Below are positions 23,964-32,453 of a stretch of DNA of 41,146 nt, piece by piece. The notes below the pieces were generated by a model that was not told where the DNA came from, ran no database searches, and saw only the letters and a program-made list of their open reading frames with translations. Position numbers and translations under genes: made by a program. Source of the stretch: Bacillota bacterium (GTDB taxonomy: Bacteria > Bacillota_I > Bacilli_A > Erysipelotrichales > Coprobacillaceae); the NCBI GenBank assembly GCA_030540195.1, contig JAUNWT010000012.1:1-41146 (forward strand), given 5' to 3'. Within the stretch, counting starts at the first letter, position 1; each line of letters begins with the position of its first letter.

Positions 23964-24578
23964 ATGAAAATAGGTGTTATACAAGCTTCGTCGCAAATAG
24001 AAAAAAATAATATTTTATATGAGTGTACGAAAGATTATGGAGAAGTCATTAACTTTGGCTGTTTTGAAAATGAAGAAAATTATTCTTATGTTGAAATTGC
24101 TTTAGATATTTGTTTGTTGATTTCAAGCCAAGCAGTTGATTTTGTCGTGACAGGATGTTCTTCGGGACAAGGAATGATGATTGCTTGTAATAGTTTGCCT
24201 AATCTCATTTGTGGTTATTTACCAACACCACAAGATGCTTATTTATTTGGACGTATTAATGATGGAAATGTGGCTTCTTTACCGTTAGGACTTAATTATG
24301 GTTGGGCTGGTGAAATTAATCTAAAAACGACAATCCAACAATTATTTGAAGAACCTTTTGGAATCGGCTATCCTTTAAAAGATGCTAAGCGAAAAAGAGA
24401 AGATACAAAGAAAATAAAAGCATTAAATCAACTATGTAAAAAAGATATTATTGAATTTTTAGATGAAATTGATGAATCATTGATTAACAAAGTTTTATCT
24501 AAAAAGAATGTAATAGATTTTATTTTAGATCATGGAAAAGATAAAAGAATAAAACAATGGATTTTAAACAGGAGATAA
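23964..24578 (+). CDS. RpiB/LacA/LacB-family protein with C-terminal extension
   Basis: A 204-residue protein. The first 130 residues follow the RpiB/LacAB sugar-phosphate isomerase plan: MKIGVIQASS, then DFVVTGCSSGQGMMIACNSLP, where RpiB has its catalytic Cys and the GTGxG-like loop, then CGYLPTPQDAYLFGRINDGNV. A helical tail of about 70 residues is not part of classical RpiB (about 150 residues). Sugar-phosphate isomerase activity is possible but the substrate cannot be told. An in-frame ATG at 23949 lies in the T-run of the preceding terminator; GGGGTGAT before ATG 23964 decides the start. No sugar pathway genes adjoin it. Confidence 0.7.
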   Translation: MKIGVIQASSQIEKNNILYECTKDYGEVINFGCFENEENYSYVEIALDICLLISSQAVDFVVTGCSSGQGMMIACNSLPNLICGYLPTPQDAYLFGRINDGNVASLPLGLNYGWAGEINLKTTIQQLFEEPFGIGYPLKDAKRKREDTKKIKALNQLCKKDIIEFLDEIDESLINKVLSKKNVIDFILDHGKDKRIKQWILNRR

Positions 24579-24590
24579 TCCTGTTTTTTT
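24567..24590 (+). terminator. Terminator after RpiB/LacAB-like gene
   Basis: AACAGGA (24567-24573) pairs with TCCTGTT (24579-24585), loop of 5 containing the stop codon, followed by T's to 24590. Confidence 0.85.
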
Positions 24591-24597
24591 ATGAAAA

Positions 24598-24632
24598 AAG
24601 AGTGATAAAACGTACGAAACTCTTCTTTTTTT
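24598..24632 (+). terminator. Second hairpin with T-run before mnmG
   Basis: AAGAGT (24598-24603) pairs with ACTCTT (24619-24624); the loop holds the palindrome CGTACG (24611-24616); a T-run follows at 24626-24632. Possibly a back-up terminator in tandem with 24567-24590. Confidence 0.4.
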
Positions 24633-24633
24633 C

Positions 24634-24662
24634 TCGTCAAAAAAGCAATGTTGGTGTACAAT
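24634..24662 (+). promoter_or_regulatory. Probable promoter of mnmG-rsmG-noc operon
   Basis: TCGTCA (24634-24639), 17 bases, TACAAT (24657-24662). Transcription from here argues against the in-frame ATG at 24648 as the mnmG start. Confidence 0.45.
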
Positions 24663-24692
24663 GGAAAAGAATTGAAAGGGAGTGTAAGTGAT

Positions 24693-26555
24693 ATGTATGA
24701 CGTAATAGTTGTCGGAGGGGGACATGCTGGAATTGAAGCCAGTTTAGCACCTTCAAGAATGGGATTAAAAACATTACTTGTCACATCAAATATAAATAAT
24801 ATTGGGTCAATGCCATGTAATACTTCTATTGGTGGACCTGCTAAAGGAATCATTGTAAGAGAAATTGATGCTCTTGGTGGACAAATGTCTAAAACAGCGG
24901 ATAAAACATACTTACAAATGAAAATGTTAAATACTGCAAAAGGACCAGGGGTCCAATCTTTAAGAGCGCAAGCTGATAAAAAAGCATATCCTCGTTATAT
25001 GCAAAAAGTAGTTAAAGAACAAGAAAACTTAGATTTAATTGAAGGGATGGTTGAAGACTTAGTTGTTGAAAATCAAACAGTTAAAGGGGTTATTCTTGAT
25101 GATGGAACAACTTATTTATCTAAGACAGTTATTTTAACTACAGGAACTTATTTAAAAGCGGAAATTCTTGTGGGACATAGTAAACATGCTAGTGGACCTG
25201 ATCAACAAAAAGAATCTAAATTCTTATCTGGAAAATTAAAAGATTATGGTTTTAGAATTCAAAGATTAAAAACTGGAACACCACCACGTGTTGAAATTAA
25301 TAGTATTGATTATTCTAAAACATCATTACAACCAGGAACAGATGCAAAACTAGCTTTTAGTTTTACTACAGATGAATATGTTCCTATTGAAAAACAAACA
25401 CCTTGTTATCTAACTTATACAAATGAAACAACACATAAAATCATCCATGATAATCTAGAAAAATGTGCAATGTATAGTGGACTTGTTAAAGGAATTGGAC
25501 CTCGTTATTGTCCATCCATTGAAGATAAAGTTGTTAAATTCTCAGATAAACCACAACATCAAATATTCTTAGAACCTGAATCAAAAGAAATGAATTCAAT
25601 CTATGTACAAGGTTTTTCAACATCCATGCCACATGACATTCAAGAACAAATGATTCGTACTTTACCAGGATTAGAAAACTGTACAATCTTAAAATATGCT
25701 TATGCGATTGAATATGATGCCATTGATCCATTACAATTATGGCCATCACTTGAAACAAAAGTGATTAAAAACTTATTTACAGCTGGACAAATCAATGGAA
25801 CAAGTGGTTATGAAGAAGCTGCTGGACAAGGTTTAATGGCGGGTATCAATGCAACACTTAAAGTAAGAAATGAAGCACCTCTTGTTTTAAAAAGAGATGA
25901 AGCTTATATTGGGGTCATGATTGATGATCTTGTTACTAAAGGTACAAAAGAACCTTATCGTATGCTTACATCAAGAGCGGAATATCGTTTATTAATTAGA
26001 CATGATAATGCCGATGAAAGACTTTATAATTATAGTCATAAAATTGGTTTAGTTAAAGATGAAGAATATCAAAGATATCAAACTAAAATGAAAGGGATCT
26101 ATGATGAAATTGAACGTTTAAGTACTATTCGTTTTACCCCAAAAGATGATATCAATGAAATGTTGGAACAAAACAATTCTTCACATTTAAAAGAAGGTGT
26201 TTCCGCAAAAGAACTTATTACAAGACCAGAAATCACTTATGATATGATGTTACCTTATATTGATGCACCTGAACTAAGTGAGGAGCAAAGAAGAAGAATT
26301 ACGATTTTAATTAAATATGCAGGATATATTGAAAAAGCTAAAAGACAAGCACAAAAACAAATCAAAATGGAAGAAAAACATATTCCAGAAGATATTGATT
26401 ATGAAGATGTTAAAAACTTAGCTTTAGAAGCAAAACAAAAATTATCAGAAATTAGACCACTTACTATTGGTCAAGCTTCTCGTATATCAGGAATCAATCC
26501 TGCAGATATTTCAGTTTTATTAATTTATTTAAAACAAAAATATAACGGAGAATAA
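24693..26555 (+). CDS. mnmG: tRNA uridine-34 5-carboxymethylaminomethyl modification enzyme
   Basis: MnmG (GidA), 620 residues, an FAD enzyme that with MnmE modifies the wobble uridine of several tRNAs. The FAD fold is MYDVIVVGGGHAGIEAS at the N-terminus; other conserved blocks are MPCNTSIGGPAKG, GPGVQSLRAQADK, LKTGTPPRV, GTSGYEEAAGQGLMAG and TSRAEYRLLIRHDNADERL. AAAGGGAG before ATG 24693 and the family N-terminus reject the longer in-frame reading from 24648. mnmE is not in the window. The rsmG start lies two bases after its stop. Confidence 0.97.
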   Translation: MYDVIVVGGGHAGIEASLAPSRMGLKTLLVTSNINNIGSMPCNTSIGGPAKGIIVREIDALGGQMSKTADKTYLQMKMLNTAKGPGVQSLRAQADKKAYPRYMQKVVKEQENLDLIEGMVEDLVVENQTVKGVILDDGTTYLSKTVILTTGTYLKAEILVGHSKHASGPDQQKESKFLSGKLKDYGFRIQRLKTGTPPRVEINSIDYSKTSLQPGTDAKLAFSFTTDEYVPIEKQTPCYLTYTNETTHKIIHDNLEKCAMYSGLVKGIGPRYCPSIEDKVVKFSDKPQHQIFLEPESKEMNSIYVQGFSTSMPHDIQEQMIRTLPGLENCTILKYAYAIEYDAIDPLQLWPSLETKVIKNLFTAGQINGTSGYEEAAGQGLMAGINATLKVRNEAPLVLKRDEAYIGVMIDDLVTKGTKEPYRMLTSRAEYRLLIRHDNADERLYNYSHKIGLVKDEEYQRYQTKMKGIYDEIERLSTIRFTPKDDINEMLEQNNSSHLKEGVSAKELITRPEITYDMMLPYIDAPELSEEQRRRITILIKYAGYIEKAKRQAQKQIKMEEKHIPEDIDYEDVKNLALEAKQKLSEIRPLTIGQASRISGINPADISVLLIYLKQKYNGE

Positions 26556-26557
26556 GA

Positions 26558-27262
26558 ATGAATGAATTAGAATTTCAAAATATACTTAAAGAAAAAGGAA
26601 TCGAAGTAAGTGAACATCAGCTTCAACAATTTCAAAAATATTATGAAATCTTAGTTGAATGGAATGAAAAAATGAATCTTACTGCAATTACGGATAAAGA
26701 AGATGTTTATTTGAAACATTTTTATGATTCTATTACGATTGCTTTCGATTTTGATTTCAATGATCAAACCTTGATTGATGTAGGAGCTGGTGCTGGTTTT
26801 CCCTCAGTACCTTTAAAAATCCTTTATCCAAATCTAAAGATTACAATTGTTGATTCCTTAAATAAAAGAATTACTTTCTTAAATCATTTATTTAAAGAAC
26901 TGGGATTAGACAATTGTAAAGCAGTAGCTGCTCGTGCAGAAGAATATGCCAAAGATCATCGTGAAAGTGTTGATATCGTCATGGCAAGAGCAGTAGCACG
27001 TTTAAATATTCTTGATGAACTTTGTTTACCTCTTGTTAAAAAGGATGGTTATTTTCTTTCATTGAAAGGAAGACAAGCGCCTGAAGAAGTCAAAGAAGCC
27101 ACAAAGGGAATTCAATTATTAGGTGGAAAAATTGAAAGTACACATGATTTTACATTAGCGAATCATGATGATTTTAGAAGTAATATTATTATTAAAAAAG
27201 TAAAAGAAACACCAAAGAAATATCCAAGAATGTTTTCTAAAATAAAAAAGAGTCCATTATAG
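26558..27262 (+). CDS. rsmG: 16S rRNA (guanine-527-N7)-methyltransferase
   Basis: RsmG (GidB), 234 residues, methylates G527 of 16S rRNA. Conserved features are WNEKMNLTAITDKEDVYLKHF, the SAM motif LIDVGAGAGFPSVPLKI, and the VMARAVARL and FLSLKGRQAPEE segments. It is cotranscribed with mnmG upstream and noc downstream, the usual Firmicute order. Confidence 0.96.
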   Translation: MNELEFQNILKEKGIEVSEHQLQQFQKYYEILVEWNEKMNLTAITDKEDVYLKHFYDSITIAFDFDFNDQTLIDVGAGAGFPSVPLKILYPNLKITIVDSLNKRITFLNHLFKELGLDNCKAVAARAEEYAKDHRESVDIVMARAVARLNILDELCLPLVKKDGYFLSLKGRQAPEEVKEATKGIQLLGGKIESTHDFTLANHDDFRSNIIIKKVKETPKKYPRMFSKIKKSPL

Positions 27263-27271
27263 GAGGGTATA

Positions 27272-28045
27272 ATGTTTAATAATAAATTAAAAAATATAGA
27301 CATAAATAAAATAAAGGCCAATGAAAATCAACCAAGAACAGTTTTTAATGAAGAAAAGATAGATGAACTTGCTGCATCTATTAAAGAAAATGGTTTAATT
27401 CAACCAATCGTTGTAAGAAAAAATAATGGTGTTTATCAAATCATTGCGGGTGAAAGAAGATATCGTGCATGTTGTTCATTAAACATGAAACAAGTTCCTT
27501 GTATCATTGAAGACTATGATGACAAACAAACACAAACACTTGCAATCATTGAAAATATTCAAAGGGAAGATCTTTCACCATTAGAAGAAGCAAAAGCATA
27601 TCAATCATTAATTAAAGAATACGATTATAGTCAAACAGAACTTGCAGAAATTGTTGGAAAAAAACAATCAACGATTGCGAATAAATTGAGACTATTAAAA
27701 TTAAGTGATGATGTTCAATTCTCTTTAAATCAAAAACAAATTACTGAAAGACATGCACGTGCCATGCTTTCATTAAATGAAGAAAAACAACAAGAAGTCT
27801 TAAGAGAAGTTTTAAAGAAAAAACTAACGGTAGCTGATACAGAAAGACTTATTAAAAAAGAACCTAAACCTAAAAAGAAAAAAGCATCAGCTGATGTTAA
27901 AAAAACAATTTCAAGAAATGTGAAGATTGCTTTAAATACATTACAACAAGCCATTGGTATGATTGAAAAAACAGGAACATCACTTCAACAAGAAACAGAA
28001 GATTTAGAAGATGAATATGTAATCACTATTAGAATACATAAGTAG
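27272..28045 (+). CDS. noc: ParB-family nucleoid occlusion protein Noc
   Basis: A 257-residue ParB/Noc CTPase and DNA-binding protein. The CTP-binding domain has GERRYRA (60-66) and ENIQRED (94-100). The helix-turn-helix is SQTELAEIVGKKQSTIANKL (120-139), then ITERHARAML. The C-terminal NVKIALNTLQQAIGMIEKTG and DEYVITIRIHK match Noc better than Spo0J. Position after mnmG-rsmG also fits Noc. Unusually, the N-terminus (MFNNKLKNIDINKIKANENQ) enters the first ParB strand at once, without the amphipathic membrane-targeting helix of B. subtilis Noc. The start is firm: AGGAGGG is 7 bases upstream and rsmG ends just before it. ParB cannot be fully excluded. Confidence 0.85.
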   Translation: MFNNKLKNIDINKIKANENQPRTVFNEEKIDELAASIKENGLIQPIVVRKNNGVYQIIAGERRYRACCSLNMKQVPCIIEDYDDKQTQTLAIIENIQREDLSPLEEAKAYQSLIKEYDYSQTELAEIVGKKQSTIANKLRLLKLSDDVQFSLNQKQITERHARAMLSLNEEKQQEVLREVLKKKLTVADTERLIKKEPKPKKKKASADVKKTISRNVKIALNTLQQAIGMIEKTGTSLQQETEDLEDEYVITIRIHK

Positions 28046-28054
28046 AGGTTTAAA

Positions 28055-28849
28055 ATGAAATTACTTGCAACAGATATGGATGGAACATTTTTAAGAGATG
28101 ATAAATCCTATAGTGAAGAATTTAATGATTTATATAAACAAATGCTAAAAAAAGATATACAATTTGTGATTGCTTCAGGAAATCAGTATGAAGCATTAGT
28201 ATGTAAATTTGATGATGATATAAAAGATGATCTTTATTATCTTTGTGAAAATGGTACAAAAATTGTTTATCGTGGAAATGTTATTTATAAACATTGTTTA
28301 GAAATGGATGACTATCAACAAGCATTAAATATTTTAAAAGAAGATGAAGAATGTATGCTTGTTGTATCAGGGGTAAAGCATGCTTATATTTTAAAGAAGT
28401 TTGAAGATAGAAAAGACTTTGTTACATTATTTATTAAAAATATTGTTTTTGTAGATTCTTTTGATGAAATAGATGATGAAATATTAAAATTTTCTGTAGC
28501 TAATTTTGATGGTAAAATTGAAGATAGACTGGAAGTTATCAAAAAAAAGATAGATCCTAAATTTAGAGTTGTAACCACAGGAAATGTTTGGTTTGATATT
28601 TTTTATAAAACCATTAATAAAGGAACATCCTTACAACATCTTTTAGATTTGTTAGGAATATCTAATGAAGAAGCAGGTGCTTTTGGTGATCAAATGAATG
28701 ATTATGAGATGTTACAAACAGTAAAATATGGTTATGCCATGGCTAATGCTATGCCACCTGTTAAAGAAGTTGCTTATCAAGTAATTGATAGTAATGAAAA
28801 TGATGGTGTTATTTTAAAAATAAAAGAAATCTTAAAAGGTAACTATTAA
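28055..28849 (+). CDS. Cof-type HAD-IIB family phosphatase
   Basis: A 264-residue haloacid dehalogenase-superfamily hydrolase. Motif I is LLATDMDGTFL (nucleophile Asp7 in DMDGT); motif II is VIASGNQ; the lysine motif is in NKGTSLQHLLDLL; motif IV is GAFGDQMNDYEML. The C2-type cap lies between. Such enzymes dephosphorylate sugar phosphates or flavin nucleotides; the substrate is unknown. It starts 9 bases after noc and ends at a terminator, so it is probably the last gene of that operon. Confidence 0.9.
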   Translation: MKLLATDMDGTFLRDDKSYSEEFNDLYKQMLKKDIQFVIASGNQYEALVCKFDDDIKDDLYYLCENGTKIVYRGNVIYKHCLEMDDYQQALNILKEDEECMLVVSGVKHAYILKKFEDRKDFVTLFIKNIVFVDSFDEIDDEILKFSVANFDGKIEDRLEVIKKKIDPKFRVVTTGNVWFDIFYKTINKGTSLQHLLDLLGISNEEAGAFGDQMNDYEMLQTVKYGYAMANAMPPVKEVAYQVIDSNENDGVILKIKEILKGNY

Positions 28850-28874
28850 ACAATGCGTAAGCATTGTTTTTTTT
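28849..28874 (+). terminator. Terminator after HAD phosphatase gene
   Basis: AACAATGC (28849-28856) pairs with GCATTGTT (28861-28868) around GTAA, followed by T's to 28874. Confidence 0.88.
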
Positions 28875-28908
28875 GTATAATAAAGACGTTAAAACAAGGA
28901 GGAAAACT

Positions 28909-30231
28909 ATGAAACCAAAGTTACATTTTACTGCACCTTATCATTGGATCAATGATCCAAATGGTCTTATTTATTATAAAGGAAACTATCATATCTTTTA
29001 CCAACATTTCCCATATGATAATAAATGGGGAACAATGCACTGGGGACATGCTATTACAAAAGATTTTGTCAATTTTGAACATCTTCCAATCGCTCTTTAT
29101 CCTTCAAAGGATTTTGATAGAAATGGATGTTTTTCAGGATCAGCGATTGAAATCGATGATAAACTTTATCTTTACTATACAGCAATTAAATACGCTAAAG
29201 AAAATCCAAGCAATGTTCATAATCAATACAGTGATGATGATTTAAGAGCATCTCAAGCACTTGTTGTAAGTAATGATGGTATCCATTTTGATAACATCAA
29301 AAATAAAAAACAAATTATTCCAATGATTCAAGAAGCTTATCTTGGTGATTACCGTCATACTAGAGATCCTAAAATTTGGAAAAAACAAGATGGAAAATAT
29401 GCCATGGTTATTGGAAGTAAAGTTGCATATAAAGATGACTATTGTGGCAAAGCTCTTTTCTATGAAAGTGAAGATGGAATTCATTTTGAATATAAAAACA
29501 GCTATCAAGAACCAACTATTGGAAATATGTGGGAATGCCCAGATGTTTTTAAAATCAATGATCAATTCTTTATGATTTTCTCACCAGAAAATACGGATCT
29601 ACCACCAAAGCCAAATAGTAATGCACGTTATATGTCTATTGATTTTGATGAAGATAGCCTTACTATTAAAGATCATGGTGATTGGCCTTATTTAGATCAT
29701 GGTTTAGATTTCTATGCACCACAAACTTTCTTATCAAAAGATAATGAAAGACTCTTACTTGGTTGGCTTAGAATGAGAAAACCAGTTCAAGGGGAAGAAT
29801 GGATTGGAATGTTTATTATGCCGAGAGTTTTAAAAGAAAAAGAAGGTAAGATCATTCAAGAACTCTATCCTGAAATAAAAAAATCATTTAATCAAGAAGT
29901 AGAAGATATTTCATTTGATCAACCATTTCAATTAAAGGCAATACTTAATAAGGACAGTTCTTTAAATCTAGGTGGTTTTAAAATTGATATTCAAGATGAT
30001 TGTCTCCATTTAAATAGAGAAGAAGTCTCTATTCAAGAAAATAAAGTATGTAATGATGTTGTTTCACCTAAGTTACAAGGGCATTATGATATTGAACTTT
30101 ATTATGATCATCATGTTTTTGAAATATATATTAATAATGGTGAATATGTCATGTCACAAGTTGTTTATGATTTAAAAGATCAAATAGATATTCAAAATAC
30201 TGAGTATAAAGTTTATGTCAGATCATTATAA
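28909..30231 (+). CDS. GH32 sucrose-6-phosphate hydrolase / beta-fructosidase
   Basis: A 440-residue glycoside hydrolase family 32 enzyme, releasing fructose from sucrose, sucrose 6-phosphate or fructans. The catalytic set is visible: nucleophile D16 in WINDPNG, transition-state stabiliser D153 in RDPKIW, and acid/base E209 in WECPDVF. A five-bladed propeller is followed by a C-terminal beta-sandwich that seems short. No signal peptide, so it is intracellular and would act on an imported substrate; no PTS or sugar transporter is adjacent. GGAGG before ATG 28909 rejects the in-frame upstream reading from 28864. A TATAAT at 28876-28881 may be its -10 box. Confidence 0.92.
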   Translation: MKPKLHFTAPYHWINDPNGLIYYKGNYHIFYQHFPYDNKWGTMHWGHAITKDFVNFEHLPIALYPSKDFDRNGCFSGSAIEIDDKLYLYYTAIKYAKENPSNVHNQYSDDDLRASQALVVSNDGIHFDNIKNKKQIIPMIQEAYLGDYRHTRDPKIWKKQDGKYAMVIGSKVAYKDDYCGKALFYESEDGIHFEYKNSYQEPTIGNMWECPDVFKINDQFFMIFSPENTDLPPKPNSNARYMSIDFDEDSLTIKDHGDWPYLDHGLDFYAPQTFLSKDNERLLLGWLRMRKPVQGEEWIGMFIMPRVLKEKEGKIIQELYPEIKKSFNQEVEDISFDQPFQLKAILNKDSSLNLGGFKIDIQDDCLHLNREEVSIQENKVCNDVVSPKLQGHYDIELYYDHHVFEIYINNGEYVMSQVVYDLKDQIDIQNTEYKVYVRSL

Positions 30232-30520
30232 ATTCTTTAGTCATAAACAATGTGAGTATTATCCTTGTCATCAATTAGATGAAATCAATTGTTTGTTTTG
30301 TTATTGCCCATTGTATATTTTAAAAGATTGTAAAGGTCATTATAAAATGATAGGAGATATAAAAGATTGTAGTGAATGTACGTTACCACATCAAAAAGAA
30401 AACTATGATTATATTATTTCTCGTTATCAAGATGTTATAAAAGCTTTTCAATTACTTGACAATAAAGATACAAATGATAAGATAGAAGCACCGGAGGGTA
30501 TTGAAGACAATGCTGGATAA
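30215..30520 (+). CDS. Cysteine-rich small domain protein (PF04071-like)
   Basis: A 101-residue protein with eight cysteines in the first 55 residues (C13, C18, C26, C29, C31, C39, C52, C55) plus H19 and H59, in the pattern ECEYYPCH-x-NCLFCYCPLY-x-DCxxCTLPH. This matches the 'cysteine-rich small domain' family of anaerobes, which probably binds metal or an Fe-S cluster; its function is not established. The C-terminal 30 residues are acidic. The start overlaps the GH32 gene by 17 bases, and no clear Shine-Dalgarno is seen, so coupled translation is likely. Confidence 0.8.
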   Translation: MSDHYKFFSHKQCEYYPCHQLDEINCLFCYCPLYILKDCKGHYKMIGDIKDCSECTLPHQKENYDYIISRYQDVIKAFQLLDNKDTNDKIEAPEGIEDNAG

Positions 30521-30546
30521 GGTTTAGACCTTATCCGGTTTTTTTT
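30513..30546 (+). terminator. Terminator after GH32-Cys-rich operon
   Basis: GGATAAGGT (30515-30523) pairs with ACCTTATCC (30528-30536), extended by two weaker pairs, loop TTAG, followed by T's at 30539-30546. Confidence 0.9.
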
Positions 30547-30557
30547 AGGAGGAAATT

Positions 30558-31898
30558 ATGGAACAAAGACTTTTAAAAGAAAATGTTTTTAAAGCATTAA
30601 TGGTATTTGCTTTACCATATATGTTTTCAAATTTATTACAAGTATTATATGGTTCAGCAGATTTATTCGTAGTTGGACAATTTGGACATACCTTTGATGT
30701 TTCTGGGGTTTCGATAGGAAGTCAAACCATGGCTTTAATTACAAACCTTGTATTAGGACTAACAACAGGGGTTACGGTTTTATTAGGACAATATTTAGGA
30801 AGTAAATCTTATCGTGATTTATCAAAAACCATTGGTGGAGCTATTGTTTTATTTTTAATCATTGCCTTAGGTTTAACTTTTGTGATGTTGTATTTTAATA
30901 ATGAAATCACCCTTTTAATGAATACGCCAAAAGAAGCCATTGAGGCTACTAAAAGCTATTTAAGTATCTGTTCAGCAGGAATTATCTTTATTGTCGGATA
31001 TAATGTGGTAAGTAGTATTTTAAGAGGCTTAGGTGATAGTAAAACACCTTTATTGTTTGTTTTTATTGCATGTATGATCAATATTGTTGTTGATTTTGTT
31101 TTAGTGGGATATTTTCATATGGGAGCCAAAGGGGCTGCCATTGCGACAGTATCAGCTCAAGGTTTTTCTTTTCTCTTTGCATTGGTTTATTTATGTAAAA
31201 AAGGAATAGGTTATGATTTTTATAAAGAAGATATTTGTTTTTCTAAATATATTCAAAAGATTATGCAAATTGGATTTCCTTTAGGGTTACAAAGTGTCCT
31301 CGTTAATATTTCATTTTTAATTATTACGATTATTGTTAATCAAATGGGATTAATAGCTTCAGCTTCTTTAGGAGTCGTTGAAAAATTAATGGAATTTTTA
31401 ATGTTACCAGCAATTGCTTTAGGAAGTGCTTTAGCATCTCTTATTGCTTTAAATGTAGGAGCAAAACAGTATAAGCGTGCTAAACAAACTCTAAAATATG
31501 CGATTATGGTATCCCTTGCTTTTGCCATTGTTGTAACAACGATTTGTGAAATCGATGGGACATTACTTACTCGTATTTTTACTAATAATCAAGCTGTTAT
31601 TGATAATGGTGCATTATATTTAAAAACTTATTCTATTGATTGTTTACTGACAAGTTTTCTATTTTGCATCAATGGGTATTTAAATGGTTATGAAAGAACT
31701 GTCTTTACGATGGTACATAGTTTAGTAGCGACTTTTATAGGAAGAATTCCTTTAACTTTATTATTTTCTAAAATACCAAATGTTACTTTATTTCATATGG
31801 GGATTGCAGCCCCATTATCGACAATGATTTCTTTAGTGATGATCTTTATTTACTTTAAGAAAACAAAGTTTGATAAAATAGAAGAAGATGAAGTATGA
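30558..31898 (+). CDS. MATE-family efflux transporter (first copy)
   Basis: A 446-residue multidrug and toxic compound extrusion transporter with about 12 membrane spans in two homologous halves. The first half has NVFKALMVFALPYMFSNLLQ and YGSADLFVVGQFG; the second LKYAIMVSLAFAIVVTTICE. Substrate unknown; family members export drugs or organic cations with a Na+ or H+ gradient. TAGGAGGAAATT precedes the ATG. The nitroreductase-like gene follows after 21 bases without a terminator, so they are cotranscribed. Confidence 0.92.
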   Translation: MEQRLLKENVFKALMVFALPYMFSNLLQVLYGSADLFVVGQFGHTFDVSGVSIGSQTMALITNLVLGLTTGVTVLLGQYLGSKSYRDLSKTIGGAIVLFLIIALGLTFVMLYFNNEITLLMNTPKEAIEATKSYLSICSAGIIFIVGYNVVSSILRGLGDSKTPLLFVFIACMINIVVDFVLVGYFHMGAKGAAIATVSAQGFSFLFALVYLCKKGIGYDFYKEDICFSKYIQKIMQIGFPLGLQSVLVNISFLIITIIVNQMGLIASASLGVVEKLMEFLMLPAIALGSALASLIALNVGAKQYKRAKQTLKYAIMVSLAFAIVVTTICEIDGTLLTRIFTNNQAVIDNGALYLKTYSIDCLLTSFLFCINGYLNGYERTVFTMVHSLVATFIGRIPLTLLFSKIPNVTLFHMGIAAPLSTMISLVMIFIYFKKTKFDKIEEDEV

Positions 31899-31919
31899 TA
31901 ATACAAAGGAGACAAAGTT

Positions 31920-32429
31920 ATGCGAAGAAAAGATCGAGAAATTACTGGTTTTGATGAAATGATGAAAATTATTTCAAAATGTGATACTTGTCGTTTAGCA
32001 CTTTTTGATGATGAATTTCCTTATATTGTTCCTTTAAATTTTGGAACAGATATTGAAAATGGACAACTTTATTTATATTTCCACAGTGCAAAAGAAGGTA
32101 CAAAATTAGATTTAATAAGAAAAAATACTAATGTTACTTTTGAAATGGATTGTGAACATAATATCATTATGTATGATGAAAGAATGTCATGTACAATGGG
32201 CTATGAAAGTGTCATTGGTCATGGTGTTGTGGAATTTGTCGAAGATGAAAATAAGATTGCTGCTTTAAAAATCTTAATGAGACATTATCATGAAGAAGAT
32301 TTTAAATTCAATGAAAAAGTTGCAACTATGACAGAAGTTTTCCGTGTGAAAGTACTCGATATGACAGGTAAAAGAAGAGATAATATTCATCCTGAAGAAA
32401 AAGTAAAAAGACATATTACATTAGATTAA
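31920..32429 (+). CDS. Pyridoxamine 5'-phosphate oxidase-like FMN-binding protein (NimA-like)
   Basis: A 169-residue split beta-barrel protein of the pyridoxamine 5'-phosphate oxidase-like / NimA group. Visible blocks are MRRKDREI, CDTCRLALFDDEFPYIVPLNF, LYFHSAKEGTKLDLI, NVTFEMDC and YESVIGHGVVEFV. Proteins of this type bind FMN, and some confer nitroimidazole resistance; others have unknown redox roles. AAAGGAGAC precedes the ATG. Cotranscription with a MATE transporter would suit a detoxification unit, but that is inference. Confidence 0.85.
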   Translation: MRRKDREITGFDEMMKIISKCDTCRLALFDDEFPYIVPLNFGTDIENGQLYLYFHSAKEGTKLDLIRKNTNVTFEMDCEHNIIMYDERMSCTMGYESVIGHGVVEFVEDENKIAALKILMRHYHEEDFKFNEKVATMTEVFRVKVLDMTGKRRDNIHPEEKVKRHITLD

Positions 32430-32431
32430 AA

Positions 32432-32453
32432 CCTTGGCATTGCCAAGGCTTTT
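32432..32453. terminator. Bidirectional terminator between convergent genes
   Basis: CCTTGGC (32432-32438) pairs with GCCAAGG (32442-32448), T-rich on both outer sides. It ends the FMN-binding gene (+) and the crp/fnr gene (-), which stops at 32452. Confidence 0.75.

Noticed and set aside
31920-32429. Haem-degrading enzyme (HugZ/HutZ-like) linked to the haem operon
   Set aside because: The fold is shared, but the motifs fit NimA-like FMN proteins better and the gene is cotranscribed with a MATE transporter 14 kb from the haem operon.
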